A stretch of 64,000 nt of DNA from Blasia pusilla. Lineage: Eukaryota > Marchantiophyta > Marchantiopsida > Blasiales. Positions 44,571-56,702 of this stretch are shown here, piece by piece. The translations under genes and the position numbers were made by a program. The notes below the pieces were generated by a model. The model saw only the letters and a list, made by a program, of their open reading frames with translations. It searched no databases and was not told the origin of the DNA. The DNA is taken from the NCBI GenBank assembly GCA_050084515.1, contig CM114271.1, forward strand, positions 11,160,001 through 11,224,000, written 5' to 3'. How positions within the stretch are numbered: position 1 is the first letter of the stretch; every line of letters begins with the position of its first letter.

Positions 44571-45017
44571 TTCACATGTGCACTGATCGAGCGACGGCCA
44601 GGAGAGTTGGCGATCTTAGCAGCATTTAGCAGTGCCATCACTTGGCCTAGTGATTTGATTGAGGGACATGTCCATGCAGAGGATACTCCCGTTCCTAACA
44701 TTTTTATGGAGAGGAGTGTTACGGTAGCAGCATCATTCCGTGAAGGAGAGGTGCCATTGTGGGGCTTGACTGAGGAGCTTCGACGATTGGCAGATGAGCA
44801 CGTGTAGACCGTGTGGAGCGAGGCGTTTGCACCGGAGCGTGACGGGTCTGAGGAACCCGAGGTAGCAAGGAGTGCTACAATGACACCCTTGGATACCACA
44901 CCCATTGTGTGGTGTATCTCGGAGGAGGATATTCGAGTGTTAGATCTCTTTGGAGGGATTAGCACCGTGTTAGCTAGTGCTTTGCAGACAGGAGTGTGAG
45001 TGCAGCAGTACGTGTAC
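44571..45017 (+). pseudogene. G1b DNMT, N-terminal part only, cut after motif I
   Basis: In-frame blocks FSSAITWPSDLIEGHVHAED, EVPLWGLTEELRRLADEHV, then TTPIVWCISEEDIRVLDLFG and GISTVLASALQTGV (motif I, about 44930-44996), followed by TGA at 44997-44999 and QQYVY. G1c has CGA at the matching codon. Homology to G1 ends at about 45017, where the integrase end of G2a (opposite strand) begins. The catalytic motifs IV-X are missing here. Confidence 0.75.
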
Positions 45018-46447
45018 ACATCCTCAAACGGGTTTGCCACAATCACATACGGTCCAGCATACTTGGCAGACAACTTTGCAGACAACTCTTTCGGAAGAGT
45101 GAGGTTCTTCACACTCAATCACACTTGCTCTCCAACTTGGAATCGTACTTGGCGCCGACTCTTGTTAGCATGCTTAACGTACCTCATTTGAGCCTTTGCA
45201 AGACTTTGCCTCGCGCGCTCTTCTTGTTCTCGCATCTCTACCAAAAAACCTTCTGCGGTCGCTTGTCGTGTTTGTGCCAATGTAGTACCCTTCGAAAGGG
45301 CTAGGTCAAGAGGCCCTTCTGGCTCTCATCCATTTGCCAAGAGAAACGGAGATTCTCCGATTCTTGCGAATGCTTGGTCGAGTTGCAAAAGATACTCCGC
45401 CATGCTCAGCCACTTGACCCAATCTCGTTGATCAGCACTGACATAATTCCTTAAGTACTGATTCACAATGGAGTTTACCTTTTTAGTCTGTCCATCCGTC
45501 TGTGGGTGAAAATCCGTACTGAAACTCAGCTTGGTCCTAAACCTCATGAACAAGTGCTTCCAGAAAGCACTGGTAAACTCTGGATCCCGATCTGAAACAA
45601 TGCTCCTCGGCAGCCCGTGAGCACGCCACCAGCTATCGAGAAACAATTGTGACGTCGTATAAGCCGTTGCGGAATCCACCGTCGGCACGAATCTCGCCAA
45701 CTTGCTAAATCGATCAACAATCACAAGTATAGCGTTGTATCCCTCAGATTTCGGAAGACTCGTGATGAAATCCATACTCACACTTTGCAAGGGTCCTTCT
45801 GGGATCGGCAAGGGATGCAGTAAGCCTTGAAACTCTATTCGCTTGGCAGGTCACACAAGTGTTCACATATTGAGCAACATCCTCTTTCATGTTGGGCCAA
45901 AAGAACCGCTTCGACAAACAGCCACTGTAGATTTCTCTCCTTTATGTCCTGCCAAGGGTCCGTTGTGACACTCCGCTAATACTTTGGTTCGCATCCTGCC
46001 TTGCCCTACATAGATCCTACTCTGCTTGAACCTTAGTAAACCGTGCCTCAAACTTATGTTGGCCACCTTCTCACCCTGCTTCAACTTCCTTAAGTACTCC
46101 CCTGCGTGAGCATCCTTCATATATCCTTCACGAATCCTTCTTTCCAGGTCTGTTTCTTTAGGGAACATTGCTCTCAAGACCTGTGTCGTTGATGGCATGT
46201 GTTCCTCCTTGCGACTCAACGCATATGGAATCACATTATCCTTACCTAGCTTGTGAATCAACTCAACATCCATCAGTGCCAAGGTATCATGCCATCGCAG
46301 TTGTTTTGGTGTCACTCGATCGTGGGTCTCAAAATACTTGAGTGATATATTATCGGTGAATACTCGAGTCCTGTGGAGCCCTAGATAATGCCGCCACTTC
46401 CTCAAGCAATGTACCACCGCGAAAAACTCTTTCTTGTGAGTGGCCAT
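45018..46447 (-). pseudogene. G2a RNase H end and integrase
   Basis: 46447-45887: the RNase H end (FTDNISLKYFETHDRVTPKQ, LIHKLGKDNVIPYALSRKEE) and the H2C2 start (HNGPLAGHKGEKST). 45811-45326: rve core SMDFITSLPKSEGYNAILVI, VSDRDPEFTSAFWKHLF and DGQTKKVNSIVNQYLRNYV, where Lys replaces the usual catalytic Glu (DGQTERVN). 45118-45018: GPY/F-like KLSAKYAGPYVIVANPF. A frame break lies between 45887 and 45811. Integrase is probably inactive. Confidence 0.85.
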
Positions 46448-48280
46448 CTCCTTTCAGTATCACTAAGCTTCTTGCTCTCGTATGCCACTAGTCTCCCTTC
46501 TTGCACCAACATTCCTGCGACCGCGAAATCACTAGCATCGGTATGCACTTCGAACGGTTTGTCAAACTCCGGAAGCTTCAATACTGGTTCATGCGATAGA
46601 ATCTGCTTCACTTGGCTGAATGCCTCATTAACTTCCAGGGTCCAAGTCGTGTTGGCAAACTTTGCTGTCCAATCCGTGAGAGGTCTCACAATTCCCGAAT
46701 TTTTTTTCACATAAGTGCGATAGAACTGCACCGCATCTATAAACCTCCTCATCCCCTTTACAGTGGATGGGGGTTCCCACTCAAAAATCGCTGTCACCTT
46801 CTCCATGTCTGGACTGAGGCCATCTGCACTGACCACGTGACCCAAGAATTTGATCTTGCTCAAATTCGCTCTTCTCTACATTCGCATATAGTTGATTTGC
46901 CCTTAGCTTAGACAAGACCGCTCTCACATGTCGAACGTGCTCCTCTAGTGACTTCAAATAGATAAGTATGTCATCAATATAGATGATAACATACTCATCC
47001 ATTTCCTTGTGAAAAATGGAGTTCATCAATGTGGTGAACGTTGGAGGCACGTTACATAGACCGAAAGGCATCACTACAAACTCAAAGGAACCGTATCTTG
47101 TCCTACACACAATCTTCTCCACATCTGCCTCGGCAATCCGAATCTGGTAATATCCTGACTTCAAGTCAATCCTACTGAAATATCTTTGCTTTGACCTATC
47201 AAAGAGATCATCTATCCTCGGAAGAGGATAATTGTTCCGAACCGTCACTTTATTCAGCGCACGGTAATCAACACACAGCCTCATCTTTCCATCCTTCTTC
47301 TTTACAAAAAGAACAGGTGCTCCATAAGGTGACTTGCTAGTCCTCATGTAACCCTTTTCCAAGAGCTCACTTAACTGCTTTTTCAACTCAAGAAGTTCCT
47401 CCTGATTCAACCTATATGGTGCTTTTGAAGGCGGTTGGGAACCAGGTATGATCTCTATCTTATGATCAACGGCTCTATGTGGCAGCAATTTAGTGGGAAG
47501 CTCATTTGTCAAAACATCCTCAAACTCCTTGATCACTTCCTGGAGCGGTTTTGGGATTCCCCTTGAAGCAGTGTCATGATCTCTGCGTATTTTGCTTGTA
47601 GCCTCCTCCACTTGTCTCATCAAGCAGAGAAATCCATCCTCCAACTCGGTCATGCTCCTCCTTGTAATTGAGTTCACTAACTCCTTTTTCGTCGGAACCT
47701 CACGGACCAACCGCACCAGTAACCGTTTGCCTTTTAGCAAGACGCTCAACCTCAAGGGTCTACGTCTTAACTCCACCTCATACGCATCTAGGAATGTATT
47801 CCCCAAGACTCCGTCAATGCCATCCATTTCGCACACAGTGAAATTCACCTTCAACTCGAATACCCCGCATCCTACTGTCAAACCCAAGACCAAATCACAA
47901 GTCCGATGAGACTTGCCTCCTGCAAATCTTACTCGAATGGGCTCATCCCCCTTAGAGGTAGACAACCCTAGTTCCTTCATGATTCTCGGGCTTAGGAAGG
48001 AGTGTGAAGCACATGTATCCACGAGCAACAACACATCGCGATCAGCAATCTTGGATCTTAGGTACACCAAATTGTGCGTCCTCTTGGTGACCTGAAGGGA
48101 CGTCTCGAGATCGCCCGCCAACAGATGCTTAGCAGCAAACGCAATCATACTCCCATTACTAACCTTAGGTTTTGAACACACTTTCGCCAGGTGCCCCGGT
48201 TCGCCACAGTTGTAGCATACGACCTTGCCGTTCTCTGACTTCGAGTGTTGTCCTCCTTTCGGCTTCGCATGAAGTTCCAC
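46402..48280 (-). CDS. G2a nucleocapsid knuckle, protease, reverse transcriptase
   Basis: 48280-46781 is open for 499 codons: CCHC knuckle [14 protein letters not shown] (residues about 22-35), protease [15 protein letters not shown] (residue about 86; DTCAS where DTGAS is usual), [22 protein letters not shown] and active site YIDDILIY (residue about 455). 46863-46402 continues in a second frame with thumb and RNase H start ([36 protein letters not shown]). The break at about 46860 may be a single indel. Layout and motifs are those of common plant gypsy elements. Confidence 0.88.
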
Positions 48281-48319
48281 TCGTTTTGCTGCCGGGGCCG
48301 ACGACTCTCCTGGATCGTG

Positions 48320-49185
48320 CTAGCCCCCACTCCAGACTCTTTTGAACGCCTCCTTATTTTTCGACTTCTTCGAAAAACCTTTTGGCTCGAAGGGTTTTTG
48401 GGTTTGGACCTCATCGTCCCCAATCCGCTCCGCTAGCTTCAGAAGATCCGCACTGGTCTCTGGCAACGTCAGCATTCGGTAAAGGGCCTTTTCAGCGCTC
48501 GGCTTGAGTCCACTAATGAAGATAGCCTTTTTCGCGTGCTCATCCATCTTTGGAATAGAAGTCAGTTTTGCACTAAACTCCCTCACATACGCGCTTAAGG
48601 AACCACTCTGCTGCATCCGCACGCATTCCACCGTGTCGCGCAACCCTTGGTACTCCGGAGTGAATCGATCCCCAATCAACACCTTGAACTCCTCTCAACT
48701 CAGAGGTGACTCGCCGCCCAGATATTCCTCTCGTTGAGCTGTCCACCATTGTAGTGCATGATCCTTCAGGAAAGTAACGACTACCGTCACCTTGTTCTTC
48801 TCAGCTGCCCTCTACGCCTCGAAGTACAGTTCGAGTTTCGTAAGGAAATCCTTCACTTTCCGCAAGCGCCCCACCCCAGTGAATGGTGTGGGCAGGTTTG
48901 TCTTGCAGAGCTTTTTGCCCGCACCCGGAGTTTGAGTGGCCTCTAACTCTGCAATCCGCTTGCTTTGTTGGGACATCTGCTCCACCAACAGCTTCAACAA
49001 GTCCAACGTCTGGCTCGACTCAGTCCGTTCCCCTGAGTTTGGGCCCGATGGCCCGCGGAAGGATTCGCCTCTGGGACGTCCTCACAACTGGCGCTCAGCT
49101 CTTTGGGAGTCTCCGTCTCCTCCATAGCTTCACGTCGCTTGATTAGCCGCTTCTTGGGTTGATCTCCCTCGATCGCCATTTTCAA
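48320..49185 (-). pseudogene. G2a gag capsid
   Basis: 49185-48994 (MKMAIEGDQPKKRLIKRREA), then 49006-48812 (LLKLLVEQMSQQSKRIAELE, FTGVGRLRKVKDFLTKLELY) ending in a stop, and 48682-48320 (TVECVRMQQSGSLSAYVREF, AIFISGLKPSAEKALYRM). Typical Retrotrans_gag blocks. The homologous G2b gag is at 54060-52990. Confidence 0.8.
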
Positions 49186-49314
49186 GCCAACTCACTCAGA
49201 TCTCCTCCTCGTTTCTTGCGTCCCTCCTTGAGCGTTTGAGTCTAGTCGCTACCTTGAGTTTTCCCAAGCGTCCGGTTGATCCCACGACCCCAAGTTCTTA
49301 CTCACCAAGGATAA

Positions 49315-49326
49315 GCTCTGATACCA
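49315..49326 (-). promoter_or_regulatory. G2a primer-binding site (initiator Met tRNA)
   Basis: TGGTATCAGAGC on the minus strand, two bases from the 5' LTR end. It pairs with the 3' end of initiator Met tRNA, the standard primer of plant LTR elements. Confidence 0.9.
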
Positions 49327-49328
49327 CT

Positions 49329-50335
49329 TGTCACGCCCCTACTCTCCTTGAACGTCAATCTTTAGTGTTGCACAAGCGTACGTTCAGTAGGTCACGATCT
49401 CATCGCCGATCTGCACCCAAACACGCACTCTCGTTAATCGGGTCCGAGCCAACCAGCGTTCCAACCCACTGAGTTCTCAACTCAGCGTCTCATCAAGCTC
49501 AACCTTCCTTAGTTCCTAGTTTCCAAAACACAGCAAGTCCTTCAAGACTTGGAACAGACTTCCTGGTTAGTCCAGGGATCAAACAAAGACTTGGCGCCTA
49601 GCGATCCCAACTGTTCAACGGACCTCGTGTGAGTTCCAAACCGAGACCCAAGTAATTGAGTCGCGGTGTGACATCCAAGAGGGATGTCTAAAATCGCCTC
49701 AATAGACTTGGTGCAAGTTTTCCAACCCAACTCCCAAACTCGCGTTCCGTTCCATGCCCTTGAGCCGCCCCGCGGCTCCCAAAGTGGGGGTTTGGGTTCC
49801 AAGCACTCTCAAAGACCTTCCCCCTTACTAGTACTTCTGGGGTTCTCCAATAACAACCCCCCCCCCGTTTGGAAAAGGAGGGTCGGGCCCTTCATTGTGG
49901 CCCTCAACCCGACTCTACTTACAGTCGTTTCCGGGTTGTTTCTCAGCTGGTGCTGAAGAGTTTGCAGAGATCTTAAGTGCGTTTGAACCAACTTTCTATA
50001 AGCTTTGTAATGCACCCTTATTTAATCCAAACGCATCTTGGTGCTAAAAGTTATGGCCATAAATACAGTCGGAAACTCTCAAACGCTAGTGGCGTTCCAA
50101 ATGCGGATTCTTCCTTTGGCAACCCACTTTCTAGACTCGACTTCTTTCAAGTCTCATTCCGCGTTTGGTCCAGGTTTTTCGGTCGCAATCGCAACATCTG
50201 AAACGCGACGCCTTGCTTGCATCTCGTCTCTTGTCTCCTCTTTGAGACTACTCCTACGCGCAAACCATCTTAGTGTGAGCCCGCTAATGTTCCGATGTTC
50301 CGCTTGACACTCGTTTGGTCATGAGGGTCGCGACA
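49329..50335 (-). repeat. G2a 5' LTR
   Basis: 1007 bases, TGTCGCGACC...GGGGCGTGACA on the minus strand. The G2b LTR (54204-54915) is a shorter version lacking an internal segment of nearly 300 bases. It abuts G1c at 50336. Confidence 0.85.
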
Positions 50336-51368
50336 ATATGGAGCAGCCAGAGATATGGAGGATCCTGGTTGGATGTGCGGGGTTGCCCAGATGGAGGCAG
50401 CCGCAGTTGTGACTTGTGGAGCATCCGCAAAGTTGGATCCACAGAGAGGGGAAGCGAGGAAACATACTAGGCTTCCTCAATCTTTCACGTTGTCCGAGGA
50501 AATGAGGACCCCATCGATGGATTCTAATCAGAGTTCTTGGAGAGTTGGTGATGTTGTTGGTGTGCAGGCACGGAGAGCGATGGGAGAAGCAAGTACAATG
50601 ACTCCTATTGCTGATGCTCAGGAGGGGCATGTGTCACCCACGTTGTTGGGGGCGGCCACCGATGTGTACTGCACTCCTTTATTTTCTGCTTGCGATGTTA
50701 TGACGTTGGGGGGTACGCTCGTCGAGGCTTTTCGGCTGGCCGCTTCACTATGTGAGCGCGGAGTTGGAGTTCCTGCATCACGTTCAGAGGTGATTGAAGA
50801 GGAGGTGATGGACCTGCCCTTGGAGCATATGCTCAGGCCGTCCACGTCAGATTCATGGCAGGCTACGGTTGCTAGGATGGCAGAGATGCCCGCTAGACCT
50901 GCGATGGAGCGTGCCATGGCTTCTCCTAGTGTTGTGTTGCTGAATACTTGAGGAGAGGTCTTCTTGTTGGTGAGTCCCGGAGGTAGAGCTTTTAGTCCGC
51001 ACCGCGTCTTGTTGGATTCAACAGCGCAACCCTTGATGTTGGGGAAAGCGTCATTCAGAGGATTGGGCTTGACGAGAGCCGATGTGGAGCGTTGTCCATT
51101 TTGGATACAAACATCCTTGGGTGGAGTGAGTACCATACAGTATATCACCCGACAGGAGGTCGTGGTGAGGATTCGTCCAAGAAATCCTACACATGAGTCT
51201 GTGGTGCGAGCCAAGACGATAGTGACTAATGCAGAGTCCTACGACGTCTTGGTTGGTGGAGTAGTGTTATACCCGATGGGATTTTCCCTAGATTACAGGG
51301 AGGAGTTAGCGTCCTACAAACCAAGATGGCAATCAAGAGATGGGCGCCTTAGCTCATTACCCGTTTGA
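50336..51368 (+). pseudogene. G1c linker and aspartic protease
   Basis: 50355-50951 (FRLAASLCERGVGVPASRSE, MPARPAMERAM), a stop, then 50964-51368 (VLLDSTAQPLMLGKASFRGL, where the active-site Gly is Thr, DSTA; ESYDVLVGGVVL). Nearly the same sequence as 43545-44570 of G1b. It begins abruptly at the G2a LTR edge with no gag before it. Confidence 0.75.
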
Positions 51369-52763
51369 TTCACAGGTGCAGGGATCGAGCAACAGCCAGA
51401 AGAGATGGTGACCTTAGCAGCATTTAGCAGTGCCATCACTTGGCCCAGTGATTTGATTGAGGGACATGTCCATGCAGAGGATACTCCCGTTCCTGACATT
51501 TCCATGGAGAGGAGTTTTATGGTAGCCGCATTATTCCGTGGAGGAGAGGTGCCGCTGTGGGGCTCGACTGAGGAGCTTCGACGATTGGCAGATGAGCACG
51601 TGTAGACCGCGTGGAGCAAGGCATTTGCACCGGAGCGTGATGGGTCTGAGAAACCCGAGGTAGGTGGGAGTGCTACGATGACACCCTTGGATACCACACC
51701 CATTTTGTGGTGTACCCCGGAGGAGGGTATTCGATTGTTAGATTTCTTTGGAGGGATTAGCACCAGGTTAGTTGTTGTTTTGCAAGCAGGAGTGCGAGTA
51801 CAGCACTCTAGTGTATAGTACTCCAACGAGTACAGTGTATGTGGAGAGTGATGATGTTGTGAGGTGTGTCTCACTACAACATGTGGCACAATTATGCCTA
51901 CGTTTTCCCGACTTACTGTCTCCGCCTACGGTACAAGGGTACCAGAGTTCCCTATCGAGGGATATTTTGTTGTTGGGGGCGCAGGACTTAGAGCGGGTAG
52001 GGACCATTGATTTGGTCATTGCCGGTTGGCCATGTCAGGGCCAATCGAGTGCTGGACAAGGCAGCGGGTTTTGGCTGACACTCGGTCCATATTGTTTTGG
52101 GAGATGTTGAGGGTCTTACGGCAGTTGCAGGAGCACCGATCTCGTTCTCCAGCCTATATTCTAGAGAATGTGCCGATCTTAGGAGACTCCACGTCACCGT
52201 TGGTGACAAGTGCTCATCAAGTGCGTGCTTGGATCGGTCCAATAGTGTTCTTGGATGCGGCGAGTGTAGGTTCTAGAGCCCATCGCCCGCATCTATGGTG
52301 GACCAACTTGGTGCCCCATGCGTTGTTACGGAGGGCTTATGCGAGAGTGGAGCGCCCCTCCCATTTGTTAGTGGATTCCATTCTAGATCCAGGTCGTTGC
52401 TCACAGGTAGTGAGGCACAATGATCGACCACCGTTGACTGTGTTCAACAGAGTAGGCAAGCCGCGGGCAGCCTTTCCCACTTTTGTGAGTTTTCCCGCTT
52501 CCTATGCATACAAGGAGGCCGATCCTTGCTTGGTTTGGGATGATCAGGTTCAGAGGTTAGTGGAGCCCAACGCCGATGAGAGAGAGCGGGCGGTGGGATT
52601 TCCCATAGGAGTGCTGGCACAACCGTCACTATCAGAGGTATCACGATGCCATGTCTTAGGTCAGGCGATGGACTTGAACTGCTTGACATGGATCCTCAGC
52701 TTGGGAGTGGCTGAGATCGTGACAGATCACAACGGTTGCGTTGGTGAGCCCCATGCCTACTGA
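51369..52763 (+). pseudogene. G1c cytosine-5 DNA methyltransferase, best-preserved copy
   Basis: Motif I IRLLDFFGGISTRLVVVLQ at about 51730-51780. After a frame break, LLGAQDLERVGTIDLVIAGW leads into motif IV PCQGQS with the catalytic Cys at about 52033. From 52026-52763 another frame reads SILFWEMLRVLRQLQEHRSR, motif VI YILENVPILGD with the ENV triad, motif VIII RAHRPHLWWTN, a variable target-recognition stretch, and motif IX-X RCHVLGQAMDLNCLTWIL. Conventional order I-IV-VI-VIII-X, about 350 residues without N-terminal regulatory domains. All key residues are present if the two frame breaks are ignored. It ends just before the truncated G2b. Confidence 0.87.
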
Positions 52764-52837
52764 GATGGTGGATGCAGTGGTTTGGGGCTCATCCGCCTTA
52801 GAGGTAGACAACCCTAGTTCCTTCATGATTCTCGGGC

Positions 52838-54060
52838 TTAGGAAGGATGCGAAGCAACTGTATCCACAAGCAACAACACATCGCGATCAAAAATCTTGGA
52901 TCTTAGGTACACCAAATTGTGCATCCTCTTGGTGACCTGAAGGGACGTCTCGAGATCGCCCGCCAACAGATGCTTAGCAGCAAACGCACTCATACTCCCA
53001 TTACTAACCTTCGGTTTTGAACACACTTTCGCCAGGTGCCCCGGTTCGCCACAGTTGTAGCATACGACCTTGCCGTTCTCTGACTTCGAGTACTGTCCTC
53101 TTCTCGGCTTCGCATGAAGTTCCACTCGTTTTGCTGCCGGGGCAGATGACTCTCCTGGATCGTGCTAGCCCCCACTCCAGACTCTTTTGAACGCCTCCTT
53201 ATTTTTCGACTTCTTCGAAAACCTTTTGGCTCAAAGGGTTTTTGGGTTTGGACCTCATCGTCCCCAATCCGCTCCGCTAGCTTCAGAAGATCCGCGTTGG
53301 TCTCTGGCAACGTCGACATTTGGTAAAGGGCCTTTTCAGCGCTCGGCTTGAGTCCACTAATGAAGATAGCCTTCTTCGCGTGCTCATTCATCTTTGGAAT
53401 AGAAGTCAGTTTTGCACTAAACTCCCTCACATACGCGCTTAAGGAACCACTCTGCCGCATCCGCACGCATTCCACCGTGTCGCGCAACCCTTGGTACTCC
53501 GGAGTGAGTCAATCCCCAATCAACACCTTGAACTCCTCCCAACTCAGAGGTGACTCGCCGCCCTAATATTCCTCTCGTTGAGCTGTCCACCATTATAGCG
53601 CATGATCCTTCAAGAAAGTAGCGGCTACCGTCACCTTGTCTTGCTCAGCTGCCCTCTGCGCCTCGAAGTACAGTTCCAATTATGTAAGGAAATCCTTCAC
53701 TTTCCGCGAGCGCCCCACCCTAGTGAATGGCGTGGGCAGGTTTGTCTTGCTGAGCTTTTTGCCCGCACTCGGAGTTCGAGTGGCCTCTAACTCTGCAATC
53801 CGCTTGCTTTGCTGGGACATGTGCTCCACCAACAGCTTCAACAAGTCCAACGTCTGGCTCAACTTGGTCCGTTCCCCTAAGTTTGGGCCTGATGGCCCCG
53901 CGGAAGGATTCGCCTCCGGGACGTCCTCACGACTGGCGTTCAGCTCTTCGAGAGTCTCCGTCTCGTCCATAGTTTCACGGTCTGGCATTGGTTCCTCTCT
54001 TGGTTCACGTCGCTTGATTCGGTGCTTCTTGGGTTGTTCTCCCTCGATCGCCATTTTCAA
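52838..54060 (-). pseudogene. G2b gag with zinc knuckle
   Basis: 54060-53680 (MKMAIEGEQPKKHRIKRREP ... LLKLLVEHMSQQSKRIAELE) ends in a stop where Leu/Tyr codons are expected. 53487-52990 (TVECVRMRQSGSLSAYVREF, FISGLKPSAEKALYQM) follows, and 53125-52838 carries the CCHC knuckle and the start of the protease (DVLLLVDT then a break). It shows high similarity to G2a. Confidence 0.8.
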
Positions 54061-54203
54061 GCCAACTCACTCAGATCTCCTCCTCGTTTCTTGCGTCCCT
54101 CCTCGAGCGTCTGAGTCTAGCCGCTACCTTGAGTTTTCCCAAGCGTCCGGTTGATCCCACGACTCCAAGGTCTCGCTCACCAAGGATTAGCTTTGATACC
54201 ACT

Positions 54204-54915
54204 TGTCGCGCCCCTACTCTCCTCGAACGTCAATCTTTAATGTTGTGGAAGCGTGCGTTCAGTAGGTCACGATCTCATCGCCGATCTGCACCCAAACACA
54301 CACTCTCGTTAGTCGGGTCTGGGCCAACCAGCGTTCCATGCCCTTGAGCCGCCCCGTGGCGCCCAAAGTGGGGTTCGGGTTCCAAGCACTCTCGAAGACC
54401 TTCCCCCTTACTAGTACTTCTGGGGTTCTCCAATAACCCCCCCCCCTTTTGGAAAGGAGGGTCGGGCCCTTCATTGTGGCCCTCAACCCAACTCCACTTA
54501 CAATCGTTTCCGGGTTGTTTCTCAGCCGTTGCTGAAGCGTTTTTAGAGATCTTTAGTGCACTTGAACCCGCTTTCTACAAGCTTTCCAACGCACTCTTAT
54601 TAAATCCAAACGCATCTTGGCGCTAAAAGTTATGGTTAAAAATACAGTCGGAAACTCTCAAACGCTAGTGGCGTTCCAAATCCGGATTCTTCCTTTTGGC
54701 AACCCACTTTCTAGACTCGACTTCTTTCAAGTCTCATTCCGCGTTTGGTCCAGGTTTCTTGATCGCTACCACAAAATCTGAAACGCGAAGCCTCGCTCGC
54801 ATCTCGTCTCTTGTCTTCTCTTCGAGACTACTCCAACGTGCAAACCATCTTAACGTGAGCCCGCTAATGTTCCGATGTTCCGTTTGGCACTCGTTTGGTC
54901 ATGAGGGTCGCGACA
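54204..54915 (-). repeat. G2b 5' LTR
   Basis: 712 bases, the same ends as the G2a LTR but missing an internal block (about the segment from 49460 to 49735 of G2a). On its outer side it abuts the G1d fragment. Confidence 0.82.
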
Positions 54916-55054
54916 CATTCCCTTCTATGACGATTGTGCAATGTTCAATCCTCTGTTAGAATTCATATCTCATGCAACCGGTCGGTTTCCAACAGGTTAC
55001 AAAAGACTCTAGAAGGAACCTTTCAGCTCCAACTTAACTTTACAGAAATTAGAT
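54916..55054. repeat. Junction segment with one PMU-type palindrome
   Basis: Short segment between the G2b LTR and G1d. It holds GCAACCGGTCGG with a degenerate partner arm (about 54975-55000), the only copy of the palindrome I see outside the PMU elements. It may be a leftover PMU fragment. Confidence 0.4.
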
Positions 55055-56702
55055 TTAAAAGAACAAAGGATGAGGCACCACCCGCACTCTACCATCCTCC
55101 CAAACTTGCAACACGTGTGCTCCCTCCCACCAGAACCGTCTGGCTTGCTGTAGGATCCGATCCCCCTCTCTAGCACCCACTGTGCTCGCGACGCTGCCTA
55201 TAGGGAAATACTCCAAGACCACTCCATCGTCGTGAATGTCTCGGCCACCTGTCGTCTCCTCACCGGCTTGTGGATCTAAGGACTCTCCATCATACCTCGC
55301 CATCGAGGTCTCAGCAATCTGGCTCCCCGTAGCCAACAAGCCCACATAGGCTGACGCGTGTCATCCTGGCACCAACTCCTCATCACTCTCACCATGCCAA
55401 CGAGCTCCAATCACATCTCGCTGACTCAGGCATGGGTTAAGGCTCAAACCATCTGCATCTTGGTTGAGCGTCCCAGGTCTATGCACCACCTGGAAGTCAT
55501 ACTCTTGCAACAAAAGAGCCCACCTTGCAAGCTTCCCTGTAAGCTTGTCAGACTCCATCAACCACTTAAGTGGCTGATGATTAATAATGATGGTAAAGGG
55601 ATTGCCAAATAGATAACATCTGAAATGTGCGACAGCTCATACTACAACCAAGCACTCACCCTAAAACGAGCTATACTTCGCCTTTGTAGCGTTGTTCGAG
55701 CAACTAGCATAAGCCACCACAAACTCTCTACCATCATTGTCATGCTGGGTGAGCACCGCTCCAAGCCCCAACATGCTCCAATTGGTATGCAATTGGAAAG
55801 GATGCCCCCTGATATGGGCACGGACGTCAATCTTTCCTTAAGTAGTTCAAATGCTCTCTCATGCTCATCCCCCCGGTGCCACTCCTGATCCACCTTGGTC
55901 AGCAAGGTTAGCGGCTTCACAATCAAACTAAAACCCTTGACGTACCGTCGATAGAAGTTTGCCAATCCCATGAATGCACGAAAGCGACTCATATCTGTAG
56001 GGCGTGGAATGCCTGAAATAGCCTCTACCTTCATCTGCTGTATACCAAGGCCCCCTGGGTATATCGTATGACCCAAGTACTCAATCTGGTTGTAAGAGAA
56101 CTTTCACTTGCCTTGATGTAGCTTCAGCCCATGTAACTGCAATGGTCGAAACACCTCCTCTAGATGTTGCCCATGCTCCTCAACCGTGGCGCTAAAGACT
56201 ACGATGTCATCAATATAAGACCTAGCAAAATCCAGACCTGCTAAGATCCTATCCATGATCCTCTGAAACTCAGCCAGGGCGTTCTTTAACCCCAATGGTA
56301 AGAACCGCCACTGGTACAAATTATCCTTCCCGTGAGGATCGATGCCCCAAAATACGGTCTTCTGTTTGTCCTCTGATCTCATAGGCAGCTGATGGAATCC
56401 GGCTCGCAAATCCAATGAACTTAAGATCTTTGCATGCCCAATCGCATCAAAGATCTCCTCACGGGTGGGCATGGCACACCTATCGGACTTTGTCTGTCGA
56501 TTGATAGGTCGGTAATCTCCATACATCCGCCTATCCGTCCACTTGCCATGCACATCCTTCTTGGCGGGCATGAGAGGGGCAAATGGATACTCTCCATGCG
56601 ACATCTCCACAAGTCCTGCTCCAACCAAGTCCTAGCTCCTACTCTGAATCAGATCCCTCTCCATGTCACTGTACCTATAGGGTTGTCGGAAGATTGGCAG
56701 GT
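55055..56702 (-). pseudogene. G1d RT and RNase H fragment, cut by PMU-3
   Basis: 56628-56104: RT with MPAKKDVHGKWTDRRMYGDY, PLGLKNALAEFQRIMDRI and SYIDDIVVF. 56076-55642: GHTIYPGGLGIQQMKVEAIS and FRAFMGLANFYRRYVKGFSL. 55561-55361: RNase H end (DFQVVHRPGTLNQDADGLSL). 55345-55055: a shared segment leading to the integrase (VWEDGRVRVVPH). Same family as G1a 4199-2386. The upstream end stops at about 56702 within 'ggaagattggc', where the PMU-3 terminus starts. No DNMT is retained in this copy. Confidence 0.85.

Larger units (their letters stand above)
45018..50335 (-). mobile_element. G2a Ty3/gypsy element, 5' LTR to integrase, no 3' LTR
   Basis: Minus strand: 5' LTR, PBS, gag-protease-RT-RNaseH-integrase. 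It stops inside the integrase C-terminal region at about 45018 with no 3' LTR and joins G1b directly. It is less decayed than G1: one 499-codon frame (48280-46781) spans zinc knuckle, protease and RT. Confidence 0.85.
52785..54915 (-). mobile_element. G2b Ty3/gypsy element, 5' LTR and gag only
   Basis: Minus strand: LTR 54204-54915 (TGTCGCGACC start), PBS-like GCTTTGATACCA complement at 54190-54201, gag 54060-52990 in shifted frames, CCHC knuckle [14 protein letters not shown] near 53060-53020, ending in the protease region at about 52785. This point corresponds to about 47941 in G2a. As in G2a, the 3' part and 3' LTR are missing and the broken end joins a G1 element. Confidence 0.82.

Noticed and set aside
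49855-49870. Run of C in the G2a LTR as an assembly gap artefact.
   Set aside because: The same C-run is in the G2b LTR (54438-54446), so it belongs to the element.
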